Source of the DNA: Cyanobacteria bacterium FACHB-471 | GTDB taxonomy: Bacteria; Cyanobacteriota; Cyanobacteriia; Elainellales; Elainellaceae | NCBI GenBank assembly: GCA_014695345.1 | Contig: JACJOC010000102.1 | Location: 1-64,000 of the forward strand | DNA length: 64,000 bases | Reading direction: 5' to 3' | In this document: positions 55,871 to 64,000 of the stretch, in pieces | Position numbering within the stretch: the first letter of the stretch is position 1 | Layout: each line of letters starts with the position of its first letter | The notes under the pieces: generated by a model | Database searches by the model: none | What the model was told of the DNA's origin: nothing | The model's input: only the letters and a program-made list of their open reading frames with translations | Translations under genes and position numbers: made by a program

Positions 55871-56788
55871 TTAAGGAGTAAGGATTGGGGGTATTCCGGC
55901 TTGTTCAGACATTTCTGAAGCGAGTCCAGTCCAGTCGAGGTCGCCTTTGCCTTTGGCAACAGCAGCCATCAGGCGATCGTGCAGCAGGCTGGCGAGGGGC
56001 ATGGGCATTTGGCTAGTTCTGGCAGTTTGCAGGGCCAGGGTGACATCTTTTAGACCGAGAGAAAGCTTGAATCCAGCAGGTTCATATTGCTGCTGGGCAA
56101 TCATGCGACCATAGTTTTGGTAGATCGGGCAAGCAAACAGCGTTTTGCCAAAAAGCTCTGCGATCTGAGTGCGATCGATACCGTTTTTTTCTGCCAGGGT
56201 AAATGCTTCAGCCATCGCTTCGATCGCTGAAACAATCAGGAAATTGCCAGTTACTTTAACGATATTTGCGGCTTCCGGCGTTTCGCCAAAGTCAAATACA
56301 CCCTGTCCCAAAGCATCTAGCACGGGCGCAACTTCCGCTTTAGCAGCGGGGTTTCCTGAGATGCAAATCCACAGCTTTTTGGCAGCAGCGGCATCAGGGC
56401 GACCAAATACGGGTGCTGCCAGGTAATGCACCCCTTGCTGCTCGTGTTGTGCCGCTAAGTGCTGAGCGGTTGCGGGTGAAATGGTACTCATCGACAGGTG
56501 AATGCTGCTGGGGCTGAGCTTTTCTAGAATCCCGTTTTCGCCCAGCACAGCTTCCTCTAGTACCTGGTCGTTAGCGAGCATCGTGATGACAATGGTTTCG
56601 GGCGCTACAACTTCAGCAGGTGTATTCACCAAAATTGCGCCTTGCTCGGCTAGCGATCGCCCCTTCTCTAGAGTGCGATTATATACTCGCAGCGAATAAC
56701 CCGCTGCAAGCAGATTCGTCGCCATTGGCAGCCCCATATTACCTAGTCCAATAAAGCCGATTGTTTTAGAGCCGATATCTTTGCTCAT
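55871..56788 (-). CDS. NAD(P)-dependent 3-hydroxyisobutyrate dehydrogenase-family oxidoreductase
   Basis: A 305-residue beta-hydroxyacid dehydrogenase. The Rossmann motif FIGLGNMGLPMATNLL, the LSMSTISPATAQHLA loop and the catalytic Lys in ANIVKVTGNFLIV are present, with the GLKDVTLAL C-terminal signature. Members include 3-hydroxyisobutyrate, tartronate semialdehyde and glyoxylate reductases and imine reductases; the substrate is undetermined. It stops 16 bases upstream of the AraC-type start. Confidence 0.87.
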   Translation of the reverse strand: MSKDIGSKTIGFIGLGNMGLPMATNLLAAGYSLRVYNRTLEKGRSLAEQGAILVNTPAEVVAPETIVITMLANDQVLEEAVLGENGILEKLSPSSIHLSMSTISPATAQHLAAQHEQQGVHYLAAPVFGRPDAAAAKKLWICISGNPAAKAEVAPVLDALGQGVFDFGETPEAANIVKVTGNFLIVSAIEAMAEAFTLAEKNGIDRTQIAELFGKTLFACPIYQNYGRMIAQQQYEPAGFKLSLGLKDVTLALQTARTSQMPMPLASLLHDRLMAAVAKGKGDLDWTGLASEMSEQAGIPPILTP

Positions 56789-56974
56789 TCGCCCATTCCT
56801 GAAACACTCTAATCGCTCTCAGGATAGAGGCGATCGACCCAATTTACATCCTTCATTAGAATGTCCCCGCTGCGATTTACTTTTGTCCCATTCACCTATC
56901 CGCGAAGACTAGGTCAGAGCTTAGGTGAAAAGGCTAAAAGATATTGCTGTCAGGGACTTCGAGTAGTTTGATAG

Positions 56975-58231
<1,257 letters not shown>

Positions 58232-58264
58232 CTCAGTCGATCCGGCCGAGCTGTATGTTATGTC

Positions 58265-58297
58265 AGATCTCCGACTTCTTTGAGAAGTCGGAGATCT
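58265..58297 (+). terminator. 15-bp perfect hairpin after sqdB
   Basis: AGATCTCCGACTTCT (58265-58279) and its complement (58283-58297) with a TTG loop, 33 bp past the sqdB stop. It ends in TTAATC. It may be a terminator or a dispersed cyanobacterial repeat of this type. Confidence 0.6.
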
Positions 58298-58404
58298 TAA
58301 TCCCTAGCCAGTGACATTAGGTTCAAACCCTTGTCAGGACGGAGCGTGATCGATTTTGCATTCCGTTCTAATAAGTTCTTGCCAACTTGACTGTGCCCTG
58401 TAGA

Positions 58405-58453
58405 AGAGGCAGAGTCTCTACGCTGATGTTCCCAAGTAAGCATGGGAACGAGA
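58405..58453. repeat. Dispersed cyanobacterial repeat (GGCAGAG...TGGGAACGAG type)
   Basis: AGAGGCAGAGTCTCT, then a GTTCCCA...TGGGAAC hairpin (58428-58434 and 58443-58449) and an ACGAG end. It resembles a widespread repeat in cyanobacterial genomes, recalled as AGAGGCAGAGCCTCT...CTGGGAACGAG. It lies in the sqdB-sqdX gap. Confidence 0.5.
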
Positions 58454-58502
58454 AAACCACCCCCAATCCCGAACCCCCACCCCCCAATCCCGAACATTCT
58501 CT

Positions 58503-59636
58503 ATGCGAATTGCCCTATTTACCGAAACTTTTTTGCCCAAAGTTGACGGCATTGTCACCCGCCTCAGCCATACCGTTGAACAGTTGCAGCGATTGGGTGA
58601 CGAAGTTTTAGTAATTTCTCCCGATGGTGGATTGACTGAATATAAGGGAGCCAGAATTTATGGGGTGCCGGGGTTTCCCTTACCGCTTTACCCAGAGCTA
58701 AAGCTGGCGCTGCCACGTCCCTCCATTGGTCAAGTGCTAGAAGGGTTCAAGCCCGATTTAATTCATGTAGTGAATCCTGCCGTTTTAGGATTGGCAGGAC
58801 TGTACTACAGCAAAATCTTTAAAGTGCCGCTAGTTGCGTCTTATCACACCCACTTGCCTAAATATCTAGAGCATTACGGCTTGGGAATGCTGGAAGGCAT
58901 GATGTGGGAACTGCTGAAAGTGGCGCATAATCAGGCACAGATCAACCTCTGCACCTCAACTGCCATGCAGGAAGAGCTGGATGCCCATGGGATTGAGCGC
59001 TTAGCTGTGTGGCAACGGGGAGTAGATACGGAGCTATTTCATCCCGGTTTGGCGAGCCAAGAGATGCGATCGCGCCTCAGTCAGGGAAACCCTGATAGCC
59101 CGTTGTTGCTCTATGTTGGACGGCTCTCGGCGGAAAAAGAAATCGACAAAATCAGACCCGTCCTGGAATCGATCCCAAATGCTCGACTGGCTCTAGTGGG
59201 TGATGGACCGCACCGCCAGGAATTAGAACAGTATTTTGCTGGCACGCCGACTCACTTTGTCGGGTACCTGACTGGCGCAGATTTAGCAACCGCCTTTGCC
59301 TCTGCGGATGCCTTTGTGTTTCCGTCGCGCACCGAAACATTGGGACTGGTACTGCTTGAGGCAATGGCGGCAGGCTGTCCGGTGGTTGCAGCCAACTCAG
59401 GTGGCATTCCCGATATCGTAACGGACGGTGTCAACGGCTATTTGTTTGATCCCTATGACGAACAGGGGGCGATCGCCGCTACTCAACGCCTGCTCAACCA
59501 ACAAACCGAACGCGAAACATTGCGCCAAAACGCCCGCCAGGAGGCAGAACGCTGGAGCTGGACGGCTGCGACCCGTCAGCTTCAAGATTTCTACCAAGTG
59601 GTGCTGACACCACACTCCATGCCCACGGCAGCGTAG
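58503..59636 (+). CDS. sqdX: SQDG synthase (sulfoquinovosyltransferase)
   Basis: Transfers sulfoquinovose from UDP to diacylglycerol to complete SQDG. The 377-residue GT4 enzyme has FTETFLPKVDGIVTRLSHTVE, SYHTHLPKYLEHYGLG, LCTSTAMQEEL, WQRGVDTELFHP and the nucleotide-sugar motif (FPSRTETLGLVLLEAMAAG). The context next to sqdB confirms the role. Confidence 0.94.
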   Translation: MRIALFTETFLPKVDGIVTRLSHTVEQLQRLGDEVLVISPDGGLTEYKGARIYGVPGFPLPLYPELKLALPRPSIGQVLEGFKPDLIHVVNPAVLGLAGLYYSKIFKVPLVASYHTHLPKYLEHYGLGMLEGMMWELLKVAHNQAQINLCTSTAMQEELDAHGIERLAVWQRGVDTELFHPGLASQEMRSRLSQGNPDSPLLLYVGRLSAEKEIDKIRPVLESIPNARLALVGDGPHRQELEQYFAGTPTHFVGYLTGADLATAFASADAFVFPSRTETLGLVLLEAMAAGCPVVAANSGGIPDIVTDGVNGYLFDPYDEQGAIAATQRLLNQQTERETLRQNARQEAERWSWTAATRQLQDFYQVVLTPHSMPTAA

Positions 59637-59967
59637 GGTTGTCATTTAGTTTTCGTAGGTCCCTTCAAAAAGGCGCACCAAAAACTTAAAATGCCTTCAT
59701 AAAGGGAGCGATCGCCACTTTTATCTCAGGAGACAATTCTAGATATTAGCTATGCTATATCCAGGTTGGGAAGAATGGAATTAACCGACTTGGCTTGCGC
59801 CTTGGAGTCGTCAGAAAGCTGTTAGACTATTGCCTTACCTGCGCTAACCCCAGATTTTGCGGAAGTCGGAGTACAGGTTAAACAGGGATTAACAGGAACG
59901 GTTGCTGATATTTGGCGGCTGAAGCTTTCTTCCAACTTCCAATCTTTACAAATTTTCATAGGTACCT
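59637..59967. other. 331 bases without a gene
   Basis: The leader between sqdX and the cyclase. Only short frames. TATCTCAGGAGACAATTC lies near 59722 without a following start codon, and no clear terminator or promoter is visible. Confidence 0.4.
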
Positions 59968-62643
59968 ATGACAGCTTCATCCCCACGCCGGCCCGATCGG
60001 GACCATGCTGACGCTGTGATTGATGTGTATCCTCACGTCTCCGAAGATGGGGGAGCCTACTTTAACTCAATGGGTGACATTGAAGTTGACGTGGTTCACA
60101 GCACCGACGACTTAAACCTAAACGTACCCCGCAAAACTGAGCCAGGTGGGGCTCTTGCTACTAACCACGGCAATTTCTCAGCTTTTCTGGCTCCTCTAAC
60201 CCAGGATACGTTTAGGCAGGTTGTGACGGATGTTGAGCAAAAGCTGCGCGTCGTCAACCAGACCTTGTCGATGCTCGACTCTGTGCTAGATAGCCAGGGT
60301 TTCGATGCCATTCTGAACGAAATGCTTCAGTCGATCACCCTCAAGACAGGCGAGTTGCTGGGGGCCGATCGCACCACGATTTATCTCTTGGACGAAGACA
60401 AAAACGAACTCTGGTCAATCGTTGCCGAAAATGCTGGAGGCGGTTCCTTAGAGCTACGCATTCCTGCTGACCAGGGGATTGCGGGCGAAGTGGCGACCTT
60501 CAAACAGCCAATCAACATCCCCTTCGACTTTTACGATGATCCCCGCTCAGCTTTTGCCCAAAAGCAGGACAAAAAGACGGGATATCGCACTTACACCATG
60601 CTGACCTTGCCACTGTTGAGCGAGAATGGCGGATTGGTAGCTGTCGTACAGCTAATTAACAAGCTCAATTTTCCGAATGATCCTGGAGATCCATTGTCTG
60701 AGCGGGTAAATCGACAGGGCTTCACAGAAAAAGATCAAGACTTGTTCAGTGAATTTTCGCCATCGATTCGCCTGATTCTAGAAAGCTCTCGTTCCTTTTA
60801 TTTGGCAACGCAAAGACAGCGAGCCGCGACAGCGCTGATGAAAGCAACGCGATCGCTGAGTCAGAGCAGCCTTGATCTGGATGCGACCCTGGCACGGGTG
60901 ATGGAAGAGGCAAAGGAACTGATGAACGCCGATCGCAGTACCCTATGGCTACTCGATCAGGATCGGAACGACCTGTGGACAAAAATTCCGATGCCAGATG
61001 GCTCGCTCAAAGAACTGCGAGTACCCGTTGGCGTTGGTTTTGCAGGTAAGGTTGCAGAAACCCGTGAGCCGTTAAACATTCCCTTTGATCTGTACGAACA
61101 TCCAGATGCAGACAACGCCAAAAAGCTAGATCCCACCAACGGCTACCGTACCTGCAGCCTGCTGTGTATGCCCATCTTCAACGCAGATGGTGAGCTAATC
61201 GGCGTCACGCAACTGGTCAACAAAAAGAAACAGGGCGAATTTACTGAATACAATCCAGAAGATTGGCCCAGAGCACCAGAGTGCTGGAAGTCTAGCTTTA
61301 ACCGCAGCGACCAGGAATTTATGCAGGCGTTTAACATCCAGGCGGGTGTGGCGCTGCAAAACGCCAAGCTGTTTGCCACCGTAAAGCAGCAAGAACAGAT
61401 GCAGCGAGACATTTTGCGATCGCTCTCTAACGCCGTCTTCTCGACCAACAAAGACGGGGAAGTCATCGCTGCTAACGAAAGCGCTAAACGATTGCTCGGA
61501 CTGGACGAGCAGGAAAAAATTGAAGGGCGACCGATCACCGAACTGATCAAAATTAAGGAAGGGGATTTCTCCAAGTGGTTCGTTGCTGCGTTAAAAGGCG
61601 CGGGTAGCAAGAATCGACAGCAGTACTACCCTGACCAAACTCTGATCTCATCGGAAGTCGAGCAGCACAGCGTTCACCTATCGATCAACTCGATTGCTGA
61701 CGTGGCAGACGATACTCATGTGTATGGCGCACTGGTCGTGATGGATGACATCAGCGACGAAAAGCGGCTAAAGAACACCATGTATCGCTACATGACCCAG
61801 GAGTTAGCAGAGGAACTGCTCAGGCTGGATGACCCGAAACTAGGGGGAGATCGCAAAGAAGTTTCTATTCTCTTTTCAGACATTCGCAGCTTTACCTCGA
61901 TCGCCGAAAGCATGGAAGCCGAAGAACTGGTTGTCATGCTCAACGAATACTTTGAGTCGATGGTCGATGCGGTATTTAAGCATAAAGGCACCCTCGACAA
62001 GTACATCGGCGATGCAATTATGGCCGTGTTTGGCTCCCCCTTGCCGCTAGAAAATCACGCCTGGTTAGCCGTACAAACAGCGATCGATATGCGGCATCGG
62101 CTAGAAGCATTGAATCAGAAGCGCGAGGCAGACAGCAAACCCGCGATCAACATCGGTATTGGTATCAACACTGACAATGTAATCAGCGGCAACATTGGCT
62201 CCAGCCGCAAGATGGAATTTACCGCAATTGGCGACGGGGTGAACCTGGGATCGCGCCTGGAAGGAGCAAGCAAGCAATATGGCTGTGACATTATCATCAG
62301 TGAAACGACCTACCAGCCCTGCGCCGATCAGGTGTGGGTGAGAGAGTTAGACCGGATTCGGGTGAAGGGTAAAAACAAGCCCGTCAGCATTTACGAGCTA
62401 GTGGGACTGCGATCGGAACCCATCTCAGAGTTAGACCAACGCAGGATCGAACTCTATCAGCAGGGGCGAGAATATTATCTTGAGCGCAAGTTTGTCAAAG
62501 CGATCGCCGCATTTGGCACAATTTTGGAAGAGCTAGACCACCAAGATAAAGCGGCCGACCTGCACGTCAAGCGCTGTCACCACTGGATGGTCACTCCGCC
62601 GCCTGAAGACTGGAGTGGCGTTTGGGATCTCACCGAAAAGTAG
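59968..62643 (+). CDS. Tandem-GAF class III adenylate cyclase
   Basis: An 891-residue cyclase making cAMP. Order: a variable N terminus, GAF-A (about 115-275), GAF-B (about 305-470, [14 protein letters not shown]), a PAS domain (about 480-600) and a class III catalytic domain (about 630-805). Metal-binding Asp occurs in [14 protein letters not shown] and [13 protein letters not shown]; the purine-specifying pair is Lys (DKYIGD) and Thr ([16 protein letters not shown]), the class IIIb set seen in bicarbonate-responsive CyaB1-type enzymes. A TPR-like tail (about 820-891) follows. The order matches Anabaena CyaB1/CyaB2. It probably binds cyclic nucleotides in GAF. Confidence 0.9.
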   Translation: MTASSPRRPDRDHADAVIDVYPHVSEDGGAYFNSMGDIEVDVVHSTDDLNLNVPRKTEPGGALATNHGNFSAFLAPLTQDTFRQVVTDVEQKLRVVNQTLSMLDSVLDSQGFDAILNEMLQSITLKTGELLGADRTTIYLLDEDKNELWSIVAENAGGGSLELRIPADQGIAGEVATFKQPINIPFDFYDDPRSAFAQKQDKKTGYRTYTMLTLPLLSENGGLVAVVQLINKLNFPNDPGDPLSERVNRQGFTEKDQDLFSEFSPSIRLILESSRSFYLATQRQRAATALMKATRSLSQSSLDLDATLARVMEEAKELMNADRSTLWLLDQDRNDLWTKIPMPDGSLKELRVPVGVGFAGKVAETREPLNIPFDLYEHPDADNAKKLDPTNGYRTCSLLCMPIFNADGELIGVTQLVNKKKQGEFTEYNPEDWPRAPECWKSSFNRSDQEFMQAFNIQAGVALQNAKLFATVKQQEQMQRDILRSLSNAVFSTNKDGEVIAANESAKRLLGLDEQEKIEGRPITELIKIKEGDFSKWFVAALKGAGSKNRQQYYPDQTLISSEVEQHSVHLSINSIADVADDTHVYGALVVMDDISDEKRLKNTMYRYMTQELAEELLRLDDPKLGGDRKEVSILFSDIRSFTSIAESMEAEELVVMLNEYFESMVDAVFKHKGTLDKYIGDAIMAVFGSPLPLENHAWLAVQTAIDMRHRLEALNQKREADSKPAINIGIGINTDNVISGNIGSSRKMEFTAIGDGVNLGSRLEGASKQYGCDIIISETTYQPCADQVWVRELDRIRVKGKNKPVSIYELVGLRSEPISELDQRRIELYQQGREYYLERKFVKAIAAFGTILEELDHQDKAADLHVKRCHHWMVTPPPEDWSGVWDLTEK

Positions 62644-62645
62644 AA

Positions 62646-63539
62646 ATGGCTTTCGTTGTCGCAACCTTCTATAAGTTCGTTAAGCTGCCTGACTTTGCTG
62701 AGAAGCAAGCTCCATTGCTGGACTACTGCAACCAGCAAGGAATCAAGGGGACAATTTTGTTGGCAGAAGAGGGCGTGAACGGAGCGATCGCCGCTCCCCG
62801 TCAAGCCATTGATGCTGTCCTCGCCTTTCTGCGATCTGACCCCCGTCTAGCCGACCTGGAACATAAGGAATCTTTTACCGATTCCCCTCCCTTTGATCGG
62901 CTGAAAGTGCGGTTGAAAAAAGAAATTGTTACACTGGGGCTTCCCGAAGTTGACCCCAATGATCAGGTTGGCACCTACGTCAGCCCGCAAGAGTGGAATG
63001 CGTTGATTTCTGACCCAGAGGTAACGGTAATCGATACGCGCAACGACTTTGAAGTGGCGATCGGTTCCTTTCAGGGCGCACAAAACCCTCAAACAAATTC
63101 ATTTCGCCAGTTTCCCGACTACGTTCGGACTCAGCTTGACCCGACCCAGCACAAAAAAGTCGCGATGTTTTGCACAGGCGGCATTCGCTGCGAAAAAGCT
63201 TCCTCCTTCATGCTGCAACAAGGCTTTCAGGAGGTTTATCACCTGCAAGGTGGCATCCTCAAGTATTTAGAAGAAGTCCCTGCTGACGCTAGCCTCTGGC
63301 AAGGCGAATGCTTTGTATTTGATCAGCGTATCGCCGTTCAGCATGGCTTAGCTCCAGGCACTCACGACCAGTGCTTGAGCTGCGGTCGCCCCATTTCTGA
63401 TGCAGACAAGGCTTCTCCCCAGTATCAGGAAGGAATTTCCTGTCCCTATTGCTTTGACGGACTAACAGAAGAGAAAAAAGTACGGCAGGCAGAAAAACTA
63501 CGGCAGATGCGGTTGGCACAGCAAAAAAACGTGCTTTAG
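62646..63539 (+). CDS. trhO: tRNA uridine(34) hydroxylase
   Basis: TrhO (YceA) installs 5-hydroxyuridine at tRNA position 34 with a rhodanese-like active site. From the ATG at 62646 it is 297 residues; an in-frame ATG at 62622 is within the cyclase. Motifs: [35 protein letters not shown] and the rhodanese loop [14 protein letters not shown] (Cys nucleophile). The tail has CLSCGRP and CPYC zinc-like cysteines. It starts two bases after the cyclase stop. Confidence 0.9.
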   Translation: MAFVVATFYKFVKLPDFAEKQAPLLDYCNQQGIKGTILLAEEGVNGAIAAPRQAIDAVLAFLRSDPRLADLEHKESFTDSPPFDRLKVRLKKEIVTLGLPEVDPNDQVGTYVSPQEWNALISDPEVTVIDTRNDFEVAIGSFQGAQNPQTNSFRQFPDYVRTQLDPTQHKKVAMFCTGGIRCEKASSFMLQQGFQEVYHLQGGILKYLEEVPADASLWQGECFVFDQRIAVQHGLAPGTHDQCLSCGRPISDADKASPQYQEGISCPYCFDGLTEEKKVRQAEKLRQMRLAQQKNVL

Positions 63540-63676
63540 CAGATGCTTATACGGAATCCGTTTCGTAAAGAAGTACTGTTTTGGTGTATGGGCGAAGCAT
63601 TCGGTAAAAAGGCTGTGCTTGTGTTGCAGAGGTCGTAACCCAATGCTTCGCCCATATAGTCGGGATGATAAATTTC

Positions 63677-63755
63677 GTAGGTTGGGTGAAGCGCAGTAGA
63701 ACCCAACACTTGCAGAGATCTCTCGTTGGGTTTCGCTCTGCTCCACCCAACCTAC
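63677..63755. repeat. Dispersed TAGGTTGGGT long inverted repeat
   Basis: GTAGGTTGGGTG (63677-63688) through GAACCCAAC pairs with GTTGGGTTTCGCTCTGC and CACCCAACCTAC ending at 63755; 25 of 31 arm positions match. It is the best preserved of three related elements in the window and lies between trhO and the partial ATPase. Confidence 0.7.
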
Positions 63756-63785
63756 ATCAGCTACATCAGTCGCTTTGCCCAAATG

Positions 63786-64000
63786 CTAAGCCTTCTGAGC
63801 GAAGTAGTCGAGCAGTTCACGGTGTAGAAAGCGATAGCGCCCCCCGACTCGCTGAAGCAATCGACGCTCAACGCAGTAGTTGAGGAAACGGGCTAAGTTC
63901 CAGGGAGCAATGCCGCTCTGCCAAAGAACCAAGCGCAGGCAGAGATGTTGGATAAGGGGTAAGTAGCTTGAACAAACTAGAAATCCAAGAACACAAAAAA
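63786..64000 (-). CDS. 3' end of a probable NACHT/STAND-type protein, cut by the window
   Basis: On the minus strand the last 71 codons read openly to a TAG at 63786-63788. The product contains LCLRLVLWQSGIAPWNLARF, LNYCVERRLLQRVGGRYRF and LHRELLDYFAQKA. This is the C-terminal pattern of large cyanobacterial NACHT/AAA-type (STAND) proteins, usually written P-WN-ARFLDYA-ER-LL-KVGGGYIFIHR-LLE-FA. The first half and domain content lie outside the window, so only the family resemblance can be given. No start is visible. Confidence 0.6.
   Translation of the reverse strand, partial: FCVLGFLVCSSYLPLIQHLCLRLVLWQSGIAPWNLARFLNYCVERRLLQRVGGRYRFLHRELLDYFAQKA

Noticed and set aside
63665-63883. Plus-strand 72-codon frame
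   Set aside because: Runs through a dispersed repeat and the antisense of the STAND-type C terminus.

Overview
This window is ordinary chromosomal DNA from a cyanobacterium. Direct signs are the very frequent octamer GCGATCGC (the HIP1 motif of cyanobacterial genomes), photosystem I genes (psaF, psaJ), a phycobilin lyase of the CpcT family, sulfolipid synthesis (sqdB, sqdX), the proton-extrusion protein PxcA, a Tab2-type translation factor, a Ycf29/Rre1-type response regulator and many protein families known mainly from cyanobacteria (DUF3038, DUF4335, YlqD-type, NFACT, RemA). Moderate GC and long intergenic regions would fit a filamentous Leptolyngbya/Oscillatoriales-like organism, but genus cannot be fixed from the sequence alone.

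Layout. 0-12 kb: a frameshifted SSB-like gene, pyruvate dehydrogenase E2, a YlqD-like protein and acyl-ACP synthetase on the minus strand; a DUF427 protein and an overlapping DUF3038/DUF4335 pair on the plus strand; fmt; a GTP cyclohydrolase II-like enzyme; then a 1.4-kb stretch without a convincing gene. 12.5-22 kb: a glycosyltransferase, then a long minus-strand run with a lipid kinase, argD, mtnP, tab2-like, a c-type cytochrome and aspS. 22-33 kb: mgtE, small cyanobacterial proteins, an ArsR regulator, a GerMN lipoprotein-like protein, a DUF2993 protein, proS, a DivIVA-like coiled-coil protein overlapping coaD, and a UvrD-like ATPase. 33-40 kb: pxcA, an alpha/beta hydrolase, tsaD, psaF-psaJ, an NFACT (RqcH-type) gene and remA. 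40-50 kb: a MocA-type dehydrogenase, rre1-like regulator, a tyrosine phosphatase, tRNA-Arg(CCG), a DUF815 ATPase, bioF, a propeller-transglutaminase protein and a Uma2 protein. 49.5-57 kb: a polar amino-acid ABC transporter split over a divergent promoter, cpcT, a VapBC-like toxin-antitoxin pair with a frameshifted toxin, and a dehydrogenase-AraC-azlC-azlD cluster. 57-64 kb: sqdB-sqdX, a tandem-GAF adenylate cyclase followed 2 bp later by trhO, a dispersed repeat, and the 3' end of a large, probably NACHT/STAND-type ATPase running off the window edge.

Coherent functional units are: sqdB+sqdX (sulfolipid head group and transfer); psaF+psaJ (adjacent PSI subunits); the divergent ABC transporter; azlC+azlD (branched-chain amino acid export) with a likely AraC regulator; and the toxin-antitoxin pair. 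I found no CRISPR array, prophage, insertion sequence, rRNA or biosynthetic cluster. The most interesting signals are regulatory or decay features: twin TTTGTACAAA palindromes spaced exactly 22 bp upstream of psaF, two single-A frameshifts (SSB-like gene and vapC), several long perfect inverted repeats, and dispersed hairpin repeats, one of them between psaF and psaJ. No clear previously undescribed multi-gene system is visible.
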